Shown here: positions 22,410 through 30,977 of the stretch, piece by piece
Position numbering within the stretch: position 1 is the stretch's first letter
Layout of the letters: every line of letters begins with the position of its first letter
Virus record (IMG/VR): IMGVR_UViG_3300033141_004322
Span: 1-40,028 of that record
From: a virus
Reading direction: 5' to 3' (one strand)
DNA: 40,028 bases
Made by a program: the position numbers and the translations under genes
Notes under the pieces: generated by a model
The model's input: only the letters and a program-made list of their open reading frames with translations
Told to the model about the DNA's origin: nothing
Database searches by the model: none

Positions 22410-22951
22410 TGCCAACTGGAAGCTTTACAATAATTCCAGAAGTAATCAATGAAGTAAAAAGATTAGACCCTAAAAGCATTTTGGATATAGGGCCAGGATT
22501 TGGAAAGTGGGGTGTATTATTCAGGGAATATTTGGAACTTTGGGGGCATAGACAATATCATAAAGAAACATGGACTAAACAAATTGATTGTTGTGAAGTT
22601 TTCAGGCCATATATAACAGAACTGCATAATTTTATTTATTCTAATGTGATTGTAAAAGATATTAGGGATTATGTTAAGGAAATGCCAAACTATGATGTTA
22701 TTGTTTTAATTGATGTTATTGAGCATTTTGAAAAAAAACAAGGGATAAAATTAATAGAAGATTTATTTAAAAAAACAAACAAGGCCATTATAGTTGGAAC
22801 ACCATTTAAATTCAGTCCACAAAAGGCGGCATACGGGAACATCCACGAAACACATAAAAGCCTGTGGACAATGAAAGAATTTATTTCAATGGGATTTAAA
22901 AAATTAGGAAATTTTGAAAGACCTGTTCTTGTTATTAGAGAAAAAACTTAA
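22409..22951 (+). CDS. Class I SAM-dependent methyltransferase
   Basis: 180 residues. Motif I is ILDIGPGFGKWG (24-35). The acidic loop (CCEVFRPY) and motif IV YDVIVLIDVIEHF are those of small class I methyltransferases. The closest type modifies small molecules or sugars rather than DNA. It is coupled to the glycosyltransferase by start-stop overlap, so glycan methylation is the simplest reading. Substrate unknown. Confidence 0.85.
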   Translation: MPTGSFTIIPEVINEVKRLDPKSILDIGPGFGKWGVLFREYLELWGHRQYHKETWTKQIDCCEVFRPYITELHNFIYSNVIVKDIRDYVKEMPNYDVIVLIDVIEHFEKKQGIKLIEDLFKKTNKAIIVGTPFKFSPQKAAYGNIHETHKSLWTMKEFISMGFKKLGNFERPVLVIREKT

Positions 22952-22954
22952 ATT
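22942..22954 (+). promoter_or_regulatory. Late promoter AAAAACTTAAATT
   Basis: The motif overlaps the methyltransferase stop and starts 35 bases before an ATG at 22977 that opens an eight-codon mini-ORF, not the gene at 23003. Confidence 0.65.
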
Positions 22955-22976
22955 GATTGAATTCCTTTTGTTTTCT

Positions 22977-23003
22977 ATGGTAAATAATAAAGGTGGTAAA
23001 TAA
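22977..23003 (+). CDS. Leaderless mini-ORF (8 aa) before the 23003 gene
   Basis: ATG 22977 lies at the predicted transcript 5' end and encodes MVNNKGGK. Its stop TAA shares a base with the ATG of the next gene (TAATG), and its GGT GGT codons form the next ribosome binding site. It may start ribosomes on a leaderless message and pass them on by coupling. Confidence 0.35.
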   Translation: MVNNKGGK

Positions 23004-23587
23004 TGGCAGCTACTATGAAGGTTTATTGTGATTATGGAGGATCAGACGGCTCTCCTGGAACAAACCAGGATACATCAGCTCTTGGACCCCCTAATGTGAG
23101 ATTTAAAACAAGTGATGACAATACAATAGACGCAAACAACCCGATTCCAATTCCTGCAGCTGGGACCACATATAGTTATTGGAAACATCTATATCTTTTG
23201 TGTTCTGTAGCACCAAGCACACAAATTGATAATGTAAAATTCTATACAGATGGCAGTGGATTCGGAACTGGAATAACAGTAAAAGTAGGGGATGAAACAC
23301 CTACAAAGAATAGTGGATCAGATGCGGGTTATGTTGTGGCAACTGGAACACAAGGATCAACAGGAGACGAACTTGTAGCAAACAATGCCCAGATAACAGG
23401 AAGCACAGATGCATTTTCATATACATCTGCATCGCCAAAAAGCGTGTCAATTAGTGAATCAGGCAATATCATGGATGCACAGAATGAAACAACAGATTAT
23501 TTAGTTGTTCAGATGGAAGTTGACAACACAGCATCACCTGGCAATTTAACTGATGAAACAATTACATTTCGCTATGACGAGATATAG
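23003..23587 (+). CDS. Beta-rich virion protein (194 aa)
   Basis: The protein is rich in Thr, Ser, Gly, Asp and Asn, nearly all strands and turns. Segments include ALGPPNVRFKTSDDN and YWKHLYLLCSVAPS, and the C-terminus is ETITFRYDEI. This composition is typical of exposed virion proteins such as decoration or fibre proteins. No family is recognised. It starts a late unit that leads to the giant surface protein. Confidence 0.6.
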   Translation: MAATMKVYCDYGGSDGSPGTNQDTSALGPPNVRFKTSDDNTIDANNPIPIPAAGTTYSYWKHLYLLCSVAPSTQIDNVKFYTDGSGFGTGITVKVGDETPTKNSGSDAGYVVATGTQGSTGDELVANNAQITGSTDAFSYTSASPKSVSISESGNIMDAQNETTDYLVVQMEVDNTASPGNLTDETITFRYDEI

Positions 23588-23596
23588 GGTGATTTT

Positions 23597-24034
23597 ATGG
23601 GGAAGAAACCAAGGCTGATAAGATGGAGAGCTCTTTACAAAGACGGCAAGTTTTTAGATCAGTATAAAAATGCATATGATGAAGATATTGAAGACCAAAA
23701 CAAGCTCCCAGATATTGACAGAAAGAAACTTGTTGGCTTCCAGTTGTATCAAGGAATAAAGAAAAGAAGGATTTTGGCTCACTTGAATATTGAAAAAGGA
23801 TACAAGTTTTTCTATAGGCAGAGAGTATGGAAAAATGCTTTTACAAATGAAGAAGAAGACAGAATTCATATCATAGGATGGGAAAAGAATCTTGAAGACG
23901 GAAAAGTTGACAGGATAATTGTTGTGGTTTCTAATGACGGGGACAGTGTAATGATTTACAATGACTGGAAACCTGATATACAGCTTGACCCAATAAACCT
24001 TGCAGAATTTGAAAAAGTTGAATGTGGAGAGTAA
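23597..24034 (+). CDS. Hypothetical late protein (145 aa)
   Basis: GGTGAT four bases upstream is the ribosome binding site. The protein begins MGKKPRLIRWRALYKDGKFL and continues strand-rich and charged (FFYRQRVWKN, HIIGWEKN, IIVVVSNDGDSVMIYNDW). It has no signal or membrane segment. I cannot assign it. It lies between two likely surface proteins, so it may be a chaperone or a linker for the giant protein. Confidence 0.55.
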   Translation: MGKKPRLIRWRALYKDGKFLDQYKNAYDEDIEDQNKLPDIDRKKLVGFQLYQGIKKRRILAHLNIEKGYKFFYRQRVWKNAFTNEEEDRIHIIGWEKNLEDGKVDRIIVVVSNDGDSVMIYNDWKPDIQLDPINLAEFEKVECGE

Positions 24035-24056
24035 ATAGTTATGGGGAAAATAAAGA

Positions 24057-27000
24057 ATGGTAAAGATATTAAGAAGATGGATTGAGAACCTTATTACTTT
24101 TTTGTTAGTATGGACTTCTTTTGGCGTTAAAGTATTTGAACTTCCTAAATCTATTATTCAAAAAGAGAATTATTCTTATTCCAAAAGAAGAAAATATCAT
24201 ACTCATGAAGTATCTGATACATTAAAAAGATATAGTCATCGTATTGCATCAGTCCACAAGGCAATTCTTGGAAAATTCATGCATAATTTAGAGATTGCTG
24301 ATTATAACAAGAAAATGGGTAAATACTTTGCTATTCAAAGATGGGCTAAAGAACATTCTATCCAGATTAGGAAAATTGGAACTATTATTACAATTACAGC
24401 AATAGCAAGTGCTGGAGTTTCTGAACTATTTGATGTATGGCAGATGATGGGAATTGAGATTACAGGCTATTCAGATGACATGACTTGCGGAGGAGACATT
24501 CTTTGCGAGGCTTATATTAATATCTCTACTGTTAACCAAATTGAGTATATGATACAGACTGACTTTAGCCAAAATTGGAAGTTTGAACCAAATGTAACTT
24601 CTAACGAGAAATTCTATGTGTTTAAAAAAGGAGAATGGGTAGAGGTAGAATATATTACTTTTATACGAGGTAACGAATATCAGTTGAAAATAACAGCAGA
24701 AAAGCCAAAAGGAAAGACAGTCAAATGGACAGCTCTTTTCGGGGATGAAGTAGACCCTTATTGGTATAGTATCGGAGGAGGAATTAGTATTAATGCAAAA
24801 CAATCAAAGAGTTATAGTATAGATTTAATCAATAATGAAGAAGGAATAATAATTACAGTAAATGATTCTTCTGTAATAGTTAATAAAACAGAGAAATCTC
24901 TTACAATAAATGGGCAAGTCCGAAAGCTACCTAATTCAACTAACGGAACAAGATATTTGGGGTTCTCTGCTAATGGAAGCCATATGACTGGTGATTCTTA
25001 TCTAAAATATGGAGATACAACTCTTACTCCTTCTGATTTAAAGTATAAGGCATCTAAAACATGGGGGAACCACTATGTTAAGGATATTTACTATAAATCT
25101 TTTAACTTAAATGGTGGATTTGAGAAGGATTTTGAACTAAAAATCTACTACAATAGCCGACCTGATAATATGTATATTTACTTTGGTTCTGGAAGTTCGG
25201 TGATTCATCTTGGAGCAATCACATCTTCTACAGCTGAAATGTGGATAAACTATGGAAAAGGTGAATGGTATCAGGAAGATGAGCTGGCAATAAGTGTTTT
25301 AGGTCCTCTCTCTGGTGATGTGGTTTATGATAGCAGAGCCACAGACAAGTCTTGGATAGATGGAAACCAATATTTCCATGGAACACCCGAGGGCTGTTAT
25401 GTTACTGGAACTAAAATGGTCTTTAAGTATATGACTCCTTTTTTTATTCAATGGGATTATGATGGAGCACATGAATACAATAAAACATATTATGGAGAGT
25501 TTTCTGCTTATGGAGACATAATAGGAACAGCTGGAAATTCATATGGAGCACTTGTTAGAATGGACAGGAAAGGAGTAGATGGAAACTGCAGGAATAATTA
25601 TTATTATGGGGGAACAGGAGGAAGCAACCCTAATATTTTCTGCCATGAGGATTCAGATGCAAATGTAAGAGGATACGGTAGATGGCAGGATTCCTGCACT
25701 GTATCAGAACCTGCAGGAGCAACAAGTATTAGAAATGCAGCTCTCTTTAGATTTTCAGATGGATTTACTATTTGTGTTGTGCATAATAATAATGATGACC
25801 CAGACGGACTTGCCACTGCACAATATCAGGAAGGGAATGATGAAATTAATTTAAAATTTGGAATGGATTCAACTGCTAATTATTCTCTTAATAGTGATTT
25901 TGACCAATGGTTTACTGTATTTGGTTCAGCAAGTGATGCAGAAGCTCAGGATAGGTGTTGGGATGCTTTAACAAGACTTGAAGGAATTTCTGTTCCAAAT
26001 GCAGTTGCTACAAATCATACAAGTTTTACATTCGTAACAGGAGGAGGATGGAATGAATCAAATATACACGGATTTTTTTGGCATGATGGAACTTCAGATG
26101 AACTCTCTGAGGTTTCTATTACTCAAGGAAATGTCTCAGGATGGATTTATCTAACAGGAAATAATAATTACACCCAAAATGATGAAATTTATGTTTATAA
26201 CTCCACTGTAGATTTTACAGATGCTAAAGATAATTTATATGTTTATGCAACTGAATCTGGAGGAACTTGGACTTGCCAAACAGGAAGTTCTGAATGTTCT
26301 AATGGAGATGAAATAGGGCTTGATTACAATAACACATTTATGGAGGAAGCAGCCACTGACCAAGCAAGATTTCATGCGAAGATTTGGATGGATGCAGGCA
26401 CTACTCAATATATTGTAGTAGCATCTACAAGCCAGGAACAATTTAATCCCACTTGCGATTCATGTTCTCTTATTAATTCAACTGAAATAACTTTAGGAGA
26501 TACTATATTTTTTAATGTGTCAGCAAGTGATGCGAATGGATTATCTGATATAGACGGTGTAGGTATAAGAGTATTTGATGGAGTGAATAATCTTGTTTTT
26601 ACAAATGATACAGAAGTTTTTTCAAATACAACAGCAGGGTGGAGTAATGCTACATCAGGATTTGGAATATTAAATTCAACAGGGCTTTTAATAAACAATA
26701 TAGGGAATTATCAAATTCAGGCATTCATTACTGAAGATGACTGGGCTACTAATATAACTTGCCCTATAAATATTACTTTTGATGTAGTAGGGCCTCCTAA
26801 TGTAACTTGGACTGCTCAAACACCAGCAGATATAAATACTATTAATCTATTCAGTGAACTTCTAAATATCACATATACAATAGAAGATGCAACAAGTGAT
26901 TTGGACAACACAACAATACAATTATTCCATAAAACAAATAATACTTATAATGACCTTACATATTATGTAAATGGCACATCAAGGGCAGGATGGTTTACGG

Positions 27001-28730
27001 AATATTACACCCAGAACTGGACAAATAATTTATTTAACTGGAGTTTTGATGACGACAAGATATATCCTGGCGTCTTTCCTCTTGAGCCAGAAATTATGAA
27101 AGAATCCTCATTTAATACATGGGATTTGGATAATAAGAATGAATTTATTAAAATAAAACTTGTGAATGTCTCTTTGAAACATAGATTTAATTATTTTGAA
27201 CTGGTAGCAGAAAACCAGACGCAGGACTCTACTGCATTAAGAATATATTACTGCAATAATTCATATATAACTGGGAAAGTTGCAGATTCACCGCATTGTA
27301 TTAATTTTTATAATGTGTTTGGAGACACTGAATACAATCATACAGAAAATGGTGTGCCCGAGTATATTATTCCTTTTCCAATTGAAACAACAACCAATAC
27401 AACTGCAGGAGATATAATTGTCACTAATGAATCTTATTTTATTGTCAGAGGGCCTGAATCACAAGCAGATGGATGGGATATAGGATATGTAAGCGATGAG
27501 GCAAATGTTGTAGAAATATCAGCAAATAGTGGAATTAGTTGGAATCCATTCTCTGGAACTATGTATTTGGAGCTTCATCAATATTGTATAACAGATGTTT
27601 TTTATTACTTTGCAGAAGCATGCAATAATAAGGGACTTTGCACTAATAGTTCAGTTCAGAGTGATAATCTTGATGTGACACCATTGCCGCCAACAGTTCC
27701 TATTATCACAAATCCAGTGAATAAGACTTATGGAAAAATAATAAATATAACATGGCTTGAAGCAATATCTCCTACTGGAACAATTGAAAATTACAATATT
27801 ACTCTTGTTTATCACAATGAATCAGAAGTAAAAGTAATAAATGGAAATCTTACTGGCTTAAATTATGTCTGGAATACAAATGCAACAGCAGAGGGGGTAT
27901 ATAAAATAAAAATAACTGCTTATGATAATCAATCTCTTAGTAGTGATGGATTATCTGATTTATTTTCAATAGATAATACACCTCCAGGAATCAGCAATAA
28001 TTACACTTACATAAGCAGTGAATATCTGATAAACGGATACAATAAAACAGTTTTTAATAATACAAATCCAAATAATGAAACAAACTCAAACTTTCATGCA
28101 AATGCAACATTTACGGAGGCGACAACAAACTTATCTCATATTCTTTTCCATGTGAATAACACAAAAGGTGAATGGACAAATTATACACTTTATGATTATA
28201 CAGTTGATGCCAATACTACAAGCAAGAATGTTGAAATAAACCTTACTTTTGGAAACTTCACAAGAGAAGAATATTATGAATATGAATGGATTGTAAATGA
28301 TTCGGCAGACAGCACAAGCGTGCATAAAGGAAATATCTCATGCCTTAATATGACAGTGAGTGTGGAATTTCCTAGTGAATATACTACAGGAGAGATAACA
28401 TTCAACATAACAAATGGAACAGGGGTATTCAGCCCGAGATACCAGACTGATACTCAACCAGTATGGAATATTTCAAACATAGGAACATCAACAACAGATA
28501 CTTATTTTGCTATAAATGATACAATACCGTCATGCATGAGTATATGGGCTTCAACAGACAGCAGTCTGACATCAGCAGATACACAGTTTGTAAAAGATAC
28601 TTATGTTCCAGTAATAACAGGTTTAGGATTGTTAGATTACCAGGAGATTTGGCTGTTTGCTAATCTTACAAGTTGCTCTACACAATACTTTAATACCAGT
28701 GCAATTTATATTTTTAATAAGGAAGGTTAG
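24057..28730 (+). CDS. Giant sequon-rich surface protein (1557 aa)
   Basis: The N-terminal ~100 residues are basic. A hydrophobic segment (TIITITAIASAGVSEL, about 108-123) may anchor or export the protein. The rest is strand-rich with Ig-like/beta-sandwich character: a concanavalin-like region at about 240-400, then repeated domains with PPNVTW, PPTVPIITNP and DNTPPGIS linkers typical of archaeal surface proteins. I count about 65 N-x-S/T sequons, sparse before residue 600 and dense after it. If exposed, it would be a heavily N-glycosylated protein. It is probably a virion spike or a protein displayed on the host. The composition is like archaeal S-layer-associated proteins, suggesting host origin. 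Confidence 0.75.
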   Translation: MVKILRRWIENLITFLLVWTSFGVKVFELPKSIIQKENYSYSKRRKYHTHEVSDTLKRYSHRIASVHKAILGKFMHNLEIADYNKKMGKYFAIQRWAKEHSIQIRKIGTIITITAIASAGVSELFDVWQMMGIEITGYSDDMTCGGDILCEAYINISTVNQIEYMIQTDFSQNWKFEPNVTSNEKFYVFKKGEWVEVEYITFIRGNEYQLKITAEKPKGKTVKWTALFGDEVDPYWYSIGGGISINAKQSKSYSIDLINNEEGIIITVNDSSVIVNKTEKSLTINGQVRKLPNSTNGTRYLGFSANGSHMTGDSYLKYGDTTLTPSDLKYKASKTWGNHYVKDIYYKSFNLNGGFEKDFELKIYYNSRPDNMYIYFGSGSSVIHLGAITSSTAEMWINYGKGEWYQEDELAISVLGPLSGDVVYDSRATDKSWIDGNQYFHGTPEGCYVTGTKMVFKYMTPFFIQWDYDGAHEYNKTYYGEFSAYGDIIGTAGNSYGALVRMDRKGVDGNCRNNYYYGGTGGSNPNIFCHEDSDANVRGYGRWQDSCTVSEPAGATSIRNAALFRFSDGFTICVVHNNNDDPDGLATAQYQEGNDEINLKFGMDSTANYSLNSDFDQWFTVFGSASDAEAQDRCWDALTRLEGISVPNAVATNHTSFTFVTGGGWNESNIHGFFWHDGTSDELSEVSITQGNVSGWIYLTGNNNYTQNDEIYVYNSTVDFTDAKDNLYVYATESGGTWTCQTGSSECSNGDEIGLDYNNTFMEEAATDQARFHAKIWMDAGTTQYIVVASTSQEQFNPTCDSCSLINSTEITLGDTIFFNVSASDANGLSDIDGVGIRVFDGVNNLVFTNDTEVFSNTTAGWSNATSGFGILNSTGLLINNIGNYQIQAFITEDDWATNITCPINITFDVVGPPNVTWTAQTPADINTINLFSELLNITYTIEDATSDLDNTTIQLFHKTNNTYNDLTYYVNGTSRAGWFTEYYTQNWTNNLFNWSFDDDKIYPGVFPLEPEIMKESSFNTWDLDNKNEFIKIKLVNVSLKHRFNYFELVAENQTQDSTALRIYYCNNSYITGKVADSPHCINFYNVFGDTEYNHTENGVPEYIIPFPIETTTNTTAGDIIVTNESYFIVRGPESQADGWDIGYVSDEANVVEISANSGISWNPFSGTMYLELHQYCITDVFYYFAEACNNKGLCTNSSVQSDNLDVTPLPPTVPIITNPVNKTYGKIINITWLEAISPTGTIENYNITLVYHNESEVKVINGNLTGLNYVWNTNATAEGVYKIKITAYDNQSLSSDGLSDLFSIDNTPPGISNNYTYISSEYLINGYNKTVFNNTNPNNETNSNFHANATFTEATTNLSHILFHVNNTKGEWTNYTLYDYTVDANTTSKNVEINLTFGNFTREEYYEYEWIVNDSADSTSVHKGNISCLNMTVSVEFPSEYTTGEITFNITNGTGVFSPRYQTDTQPVWNISNIGTSTTDTYFAINDTIPSCMSIWASTDSSLTSADTQFVKDTYVPVITGLGLLDYQEIWLFANLTSCSTQYFNTSAIYIFNKEG

Positions 28731-28735
28731 GTATT

Positions 28736-29479
28736 ATGGCATTTACTTGGACTGGCGGGGGAGGAGTATTATCACCTATTGATATAGTAGTCCCTGCAAC
28801 ATTCACTTTAGATGCTATCCTTGTTAACAGATATACGCTTACTTTTGCAGTTGATGGACTATTGCAAAAACAATTAACAAAAACATTTACAGCAGATGCT
28901 ATTATAGTAAACAGATATACTAAGACATTTGATATTGATGCTGTTCTTACTTCAAGAGTTGACAAGACTTTTACTGTTGATTCAATATTAATCAATAGAC
29001 ATACTTTGACTTGTTCTATTGATGGGATATTAGTTAACAGACAAACTAAGACATTCACAGTTGATGCAATAATTAAAGGGACATACACTAAAGGCTTGAC
29101 TGTTGATGGTATTATTGTTCATAGATTTACAAAAACATTAGAGGTTGATGGCATTGTAGTAGATAGAAATACTAAGACATTTACTGCAGACAGTGTTGTT
29201 GTCAACAGATATACCAAGACTTTTGGAATTGATGCAATACTTGTAAGAAGGGAAACAAAAATCCTGACTGCTGATGCAATTTTAATGAAAAGATTAACCA
29301 AAACATTTTCTATTGATTCAAGATTAGTTAAAAGATATACAAAAACAATGACAGCAGATGCAATATTTATTTATAAACAGACAAAACCAATCTTATTAGA
29401 AGCCCATCTTGATGATTATGAACTCAAGGGAAGAGTTCAGAATTTTAATTTGAAAGCAGAATATGATAATGCTCCATAG
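28736..29479 (+). CDS. Tandem 14-residue-repeat fibre-like protein (247 aa)
   Basis: After a short Gly-rich N-terminus (FTWTGGGGVL), the protein is about fourteen head-to-tail copies of a 14-residue unit with consensus TKTFTVDAIIVNRY, covering about residues 22-220. Polar (T-K-T) and hydrophobic (D-x-I-x-V) positions alternate with a strict period, as in beta-solenoids or triple-stranded fibres. The last ~25 residues differ and may cap it. It follows the giant surface protein and could be its partner or a fibre shaft. Copies differ enough in DNA to be old. Confidence 0.7.
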   Translation: MAFTWTGGGGVLSPIDIVVPATFTLDAILVNRYTLTFAVDGLLQKQLTKTFTADAIIVNRYTKTFDIDAVLTSRVDKTFTVDSILINRHTLTCSIDGILVNRQTKTFTVDAIIKGTYTKGLTVDGIIVHRFTKTLEVDGIVVDRNTKTFTADSVVVNRYTKTFGIDAILVRRETKILTADAILMKRLTKTFSIDSRLVKRYTKTMTADAIFIYKQTKPILLEAHLDDYELKGRVQNFNLKAEYDNAP

Positions 29480-29480
29480 C

Positions 29481-29493
29481 AAAAACTTAAATT
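29481..29493 (+). promoter_or_regulatory. Late promoter AAAAACTTAAATT
   Basis: Motif copy starting 35 bases before ATG 29516, which opens a 15-codon mini-ORF preceding the adaptor gene. Confidence 0.65.
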
Positions 29494-29515
29494 AAATAAT
29501 TTCTTTTTAATCAAT

Positions 29516-29563
29516 ATGGATAGAACAGGTAAAAGGAGAGGATCATTGTGGGAGTTCTTTTAA
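29516..29563 (+). CDS. Leaderless mini-ORF (15 aa) overlapping the adaptor start
   Basis: It encodes MDRTGKRRGSLWEFF in a different frame from the adaptor gene, whose GTG start (29548) lies inside it. Its AGGAGAGGATC codons provide the adaptor's ribosome binding site. As at 22977, the ATG sits at the predicted 5' end of the message. Confidence 0.35.
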   Translation: MDRTGKRRGSLWEFF

Positions 29564-30438
29564 CCTGGGCACTGCCTCCAACAGAAGCATCATGGACGCT
29601 TGTTAAAATAGAAAGAGCAGCATCAAAAGACGGGACATATACTGAAATAGCAAGCCAGGCTTATAATGACAATACGTATTATGATAAAGATGGGGGGTCT
29701 ACAAATTGGTATAGAATAAGATTTTTTGATGGAACTTCAACTTACAGCGATTATTCTTCTGCAATACAGGGAGAAGACTTAACAACAACATATTGTAATC
29801 CTGAGGATGTGCAAAGAATTATGCAGCTTGATGAACCTTTTGGGGGGGAAGGATCAACAGCAGTCAATATTCAGGATGTTCAAAGGTCTATACGGGAAGC
29901 AGAAGATGATATTGATTCTACAACAATGCATGCCTGGAGAGAAAAAACAATTACAGAAGAAATGCATGATCTTAATCAGTTAGAATATGTTCCTGGATCA
30001 GGATATCCTATTTATTTAGGACATAGAAAAATAAAAACTCTTGATACAAGTGAAGGGGACAAAATTGAAATATGGGATGGGTCAAACTGGACTGACTGGA
30101 TAGCAAGTTCAGATTATACAGAAGGAAGGGATGAAGATTATTGGATGGATTACCAGAATGGTATTCTATGGATAAGAAGCACAGTTATATCTTATCCTAC
30201 AATGAGTGTAAGAGTGACATACCGATATGGCGAATCAACAGTCCCAAAAGATATAAGAAAAGCCTGTGCAATGATGGTGGCTATGGAACTTTATGCGACA
30301 AGTGATAAGACAGTTCTGACAGCTGAAGGGGACAGAGAAAGATATTCTTATTCAAGCAGGATAAAAAGAATGGAAGATAAAGTTAATGCAATTATTTCTA
30401 AATATACAGAAGTAAGATTTAAGGATTTTGGAAGCTAA
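29548..30438 (+). CDS. Head-tail adaptor with N-terminal FN3-like domain
   Basis: 296 residues from GTG. The first ~85 (LLTWALPPTEASWTLVKIERA, then YDKDGGSTNWYRIRFFDGTS) look like a fibronectin type III domain. From YCNPEDVQRIMQL onward (IREAEDDIDSTTMHAW, then KACAMMVAMELYA) the helical layout is that of gp6/gp15-like head-tail adaptors, which dock under the portal. The fused FN3 may bind sugars or display the protein on the neck. The start is set by AGGAGAGG. Confidence 0.7.
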   Translation: MGVLLTWALPPTEASWTLVKIERAASKDGTYTEIASQAYNDNTYYDKDGGSTNWYRIRFFDGTSTYSDYSSAIQGEDLTTTYCNPEDVQRIMQLDEPFGGEGSTAVNIQDVQRSIREAEDDIDSTTMHAWREKTITEEMHDLNQLEYVPGSGYPIYLGHRKIKTLDTSEGDKIEIWDGSNWTDWIASSDYTEGRDEDYWMDYQNGILWIRSTVISYPTMSVRVTYRYGESTVPKDIRKACAMMVAMELYATSDKTVLTAEGDRERYSYSSRIKRMEDKVNAIISKYTEVRFKDFGS

Positions 30439-30441
30439 GCT

Positions 30442-30454
30442 AAAAACTTAAATT
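30442..30454 (+). promoter_or_regulatory. Late promoter AAAAACTTAAATT
   Basis: Motif copy in the gap after the adaptor gene. The ATG (30496) is 54 bases away, so a short leader with GTGATG as ribosome binding site is expected instead of a leaderless start. Confidence 0.6.
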
Positions 30455-30495
30455 AAAGAATTTCCTTATTTTAATCAGTTAGTAAGTGATGTATT

Positions 30496-30963
30496 ATGGT
30501 GAGTGATGCACCGGGAGTAGTAAGGGACTTATTGAAAAATAACTGGACAGCGGGAAATACAGATAATAAAACCCCTACTTTTCAGAAGATTTATGATGCT
30601 AAAAAAGAAGTTAGTTTGAATGTTAAAGATTATATTTTTACATATAATGCTGGAATGACTCCCCAGGTTAATGGGATAGGAAGCAGCAATTTCAAAAAGG
30701 ATCATATTGTTAGAATTGATTTCAGGACTGCGTATGATCCATCAAAAGATAAAACACTTTCTCCATTATCAACTGTGACAGCACATGAACATATGCTAAA
30801 AATGGTTGAAGAAATGGAGAGAATAATCAAATCAAAAAAGAATGATCCTGGAAGCCCTTTCGAAATAATAAGTCCTACTGGTATGACTAATGATTTGTCG
30901 GACAGAAGAAAGGGAATTTACAGGTATGTTTATGATGTCATGCTCAAAGAAACAAACACTTAG
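30496..30963 (+). CDS. Putative tail terminator/completion protein (155 aa)
   Basis: It lies between the head-tail adaptor and the tail tube gene, where the tail terminator is usual. The protein is mixed alpha/beta (VSLNVKDYIFTYN, VRIDFRTAYDPS, HEHMLKMVEEMERII, IYRYVYDVMLKE), of the right size. The final strand pair resembles the small alpha/beta fold of these proteins. The call is by position and size. Confidence 0.6.
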   Translation: MVSDAPGVVRDLLKNNWTAGNTDNKTPTFQKIYDAKKEVSLNVKDYIFTYNAGMTPQVNGIGSSNFKKDHIVRIDFRTAYDPSKDKTLSPLSTVTAHEHMLKMVEEMERIIKSKKNDPGSPFEIISPTGMTNDLSDRRKGIYRYVYDVMLKETNT

Positions 30964-30977
30964 GGAGGTAATAAACT

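Noticed and set aside
28800-29400. Regular 42-base repeats resembling a CRISPR array
   Set aside because: The repeats are contiguous, in frame and without spacers. They encode the 14-residue protein repeat.
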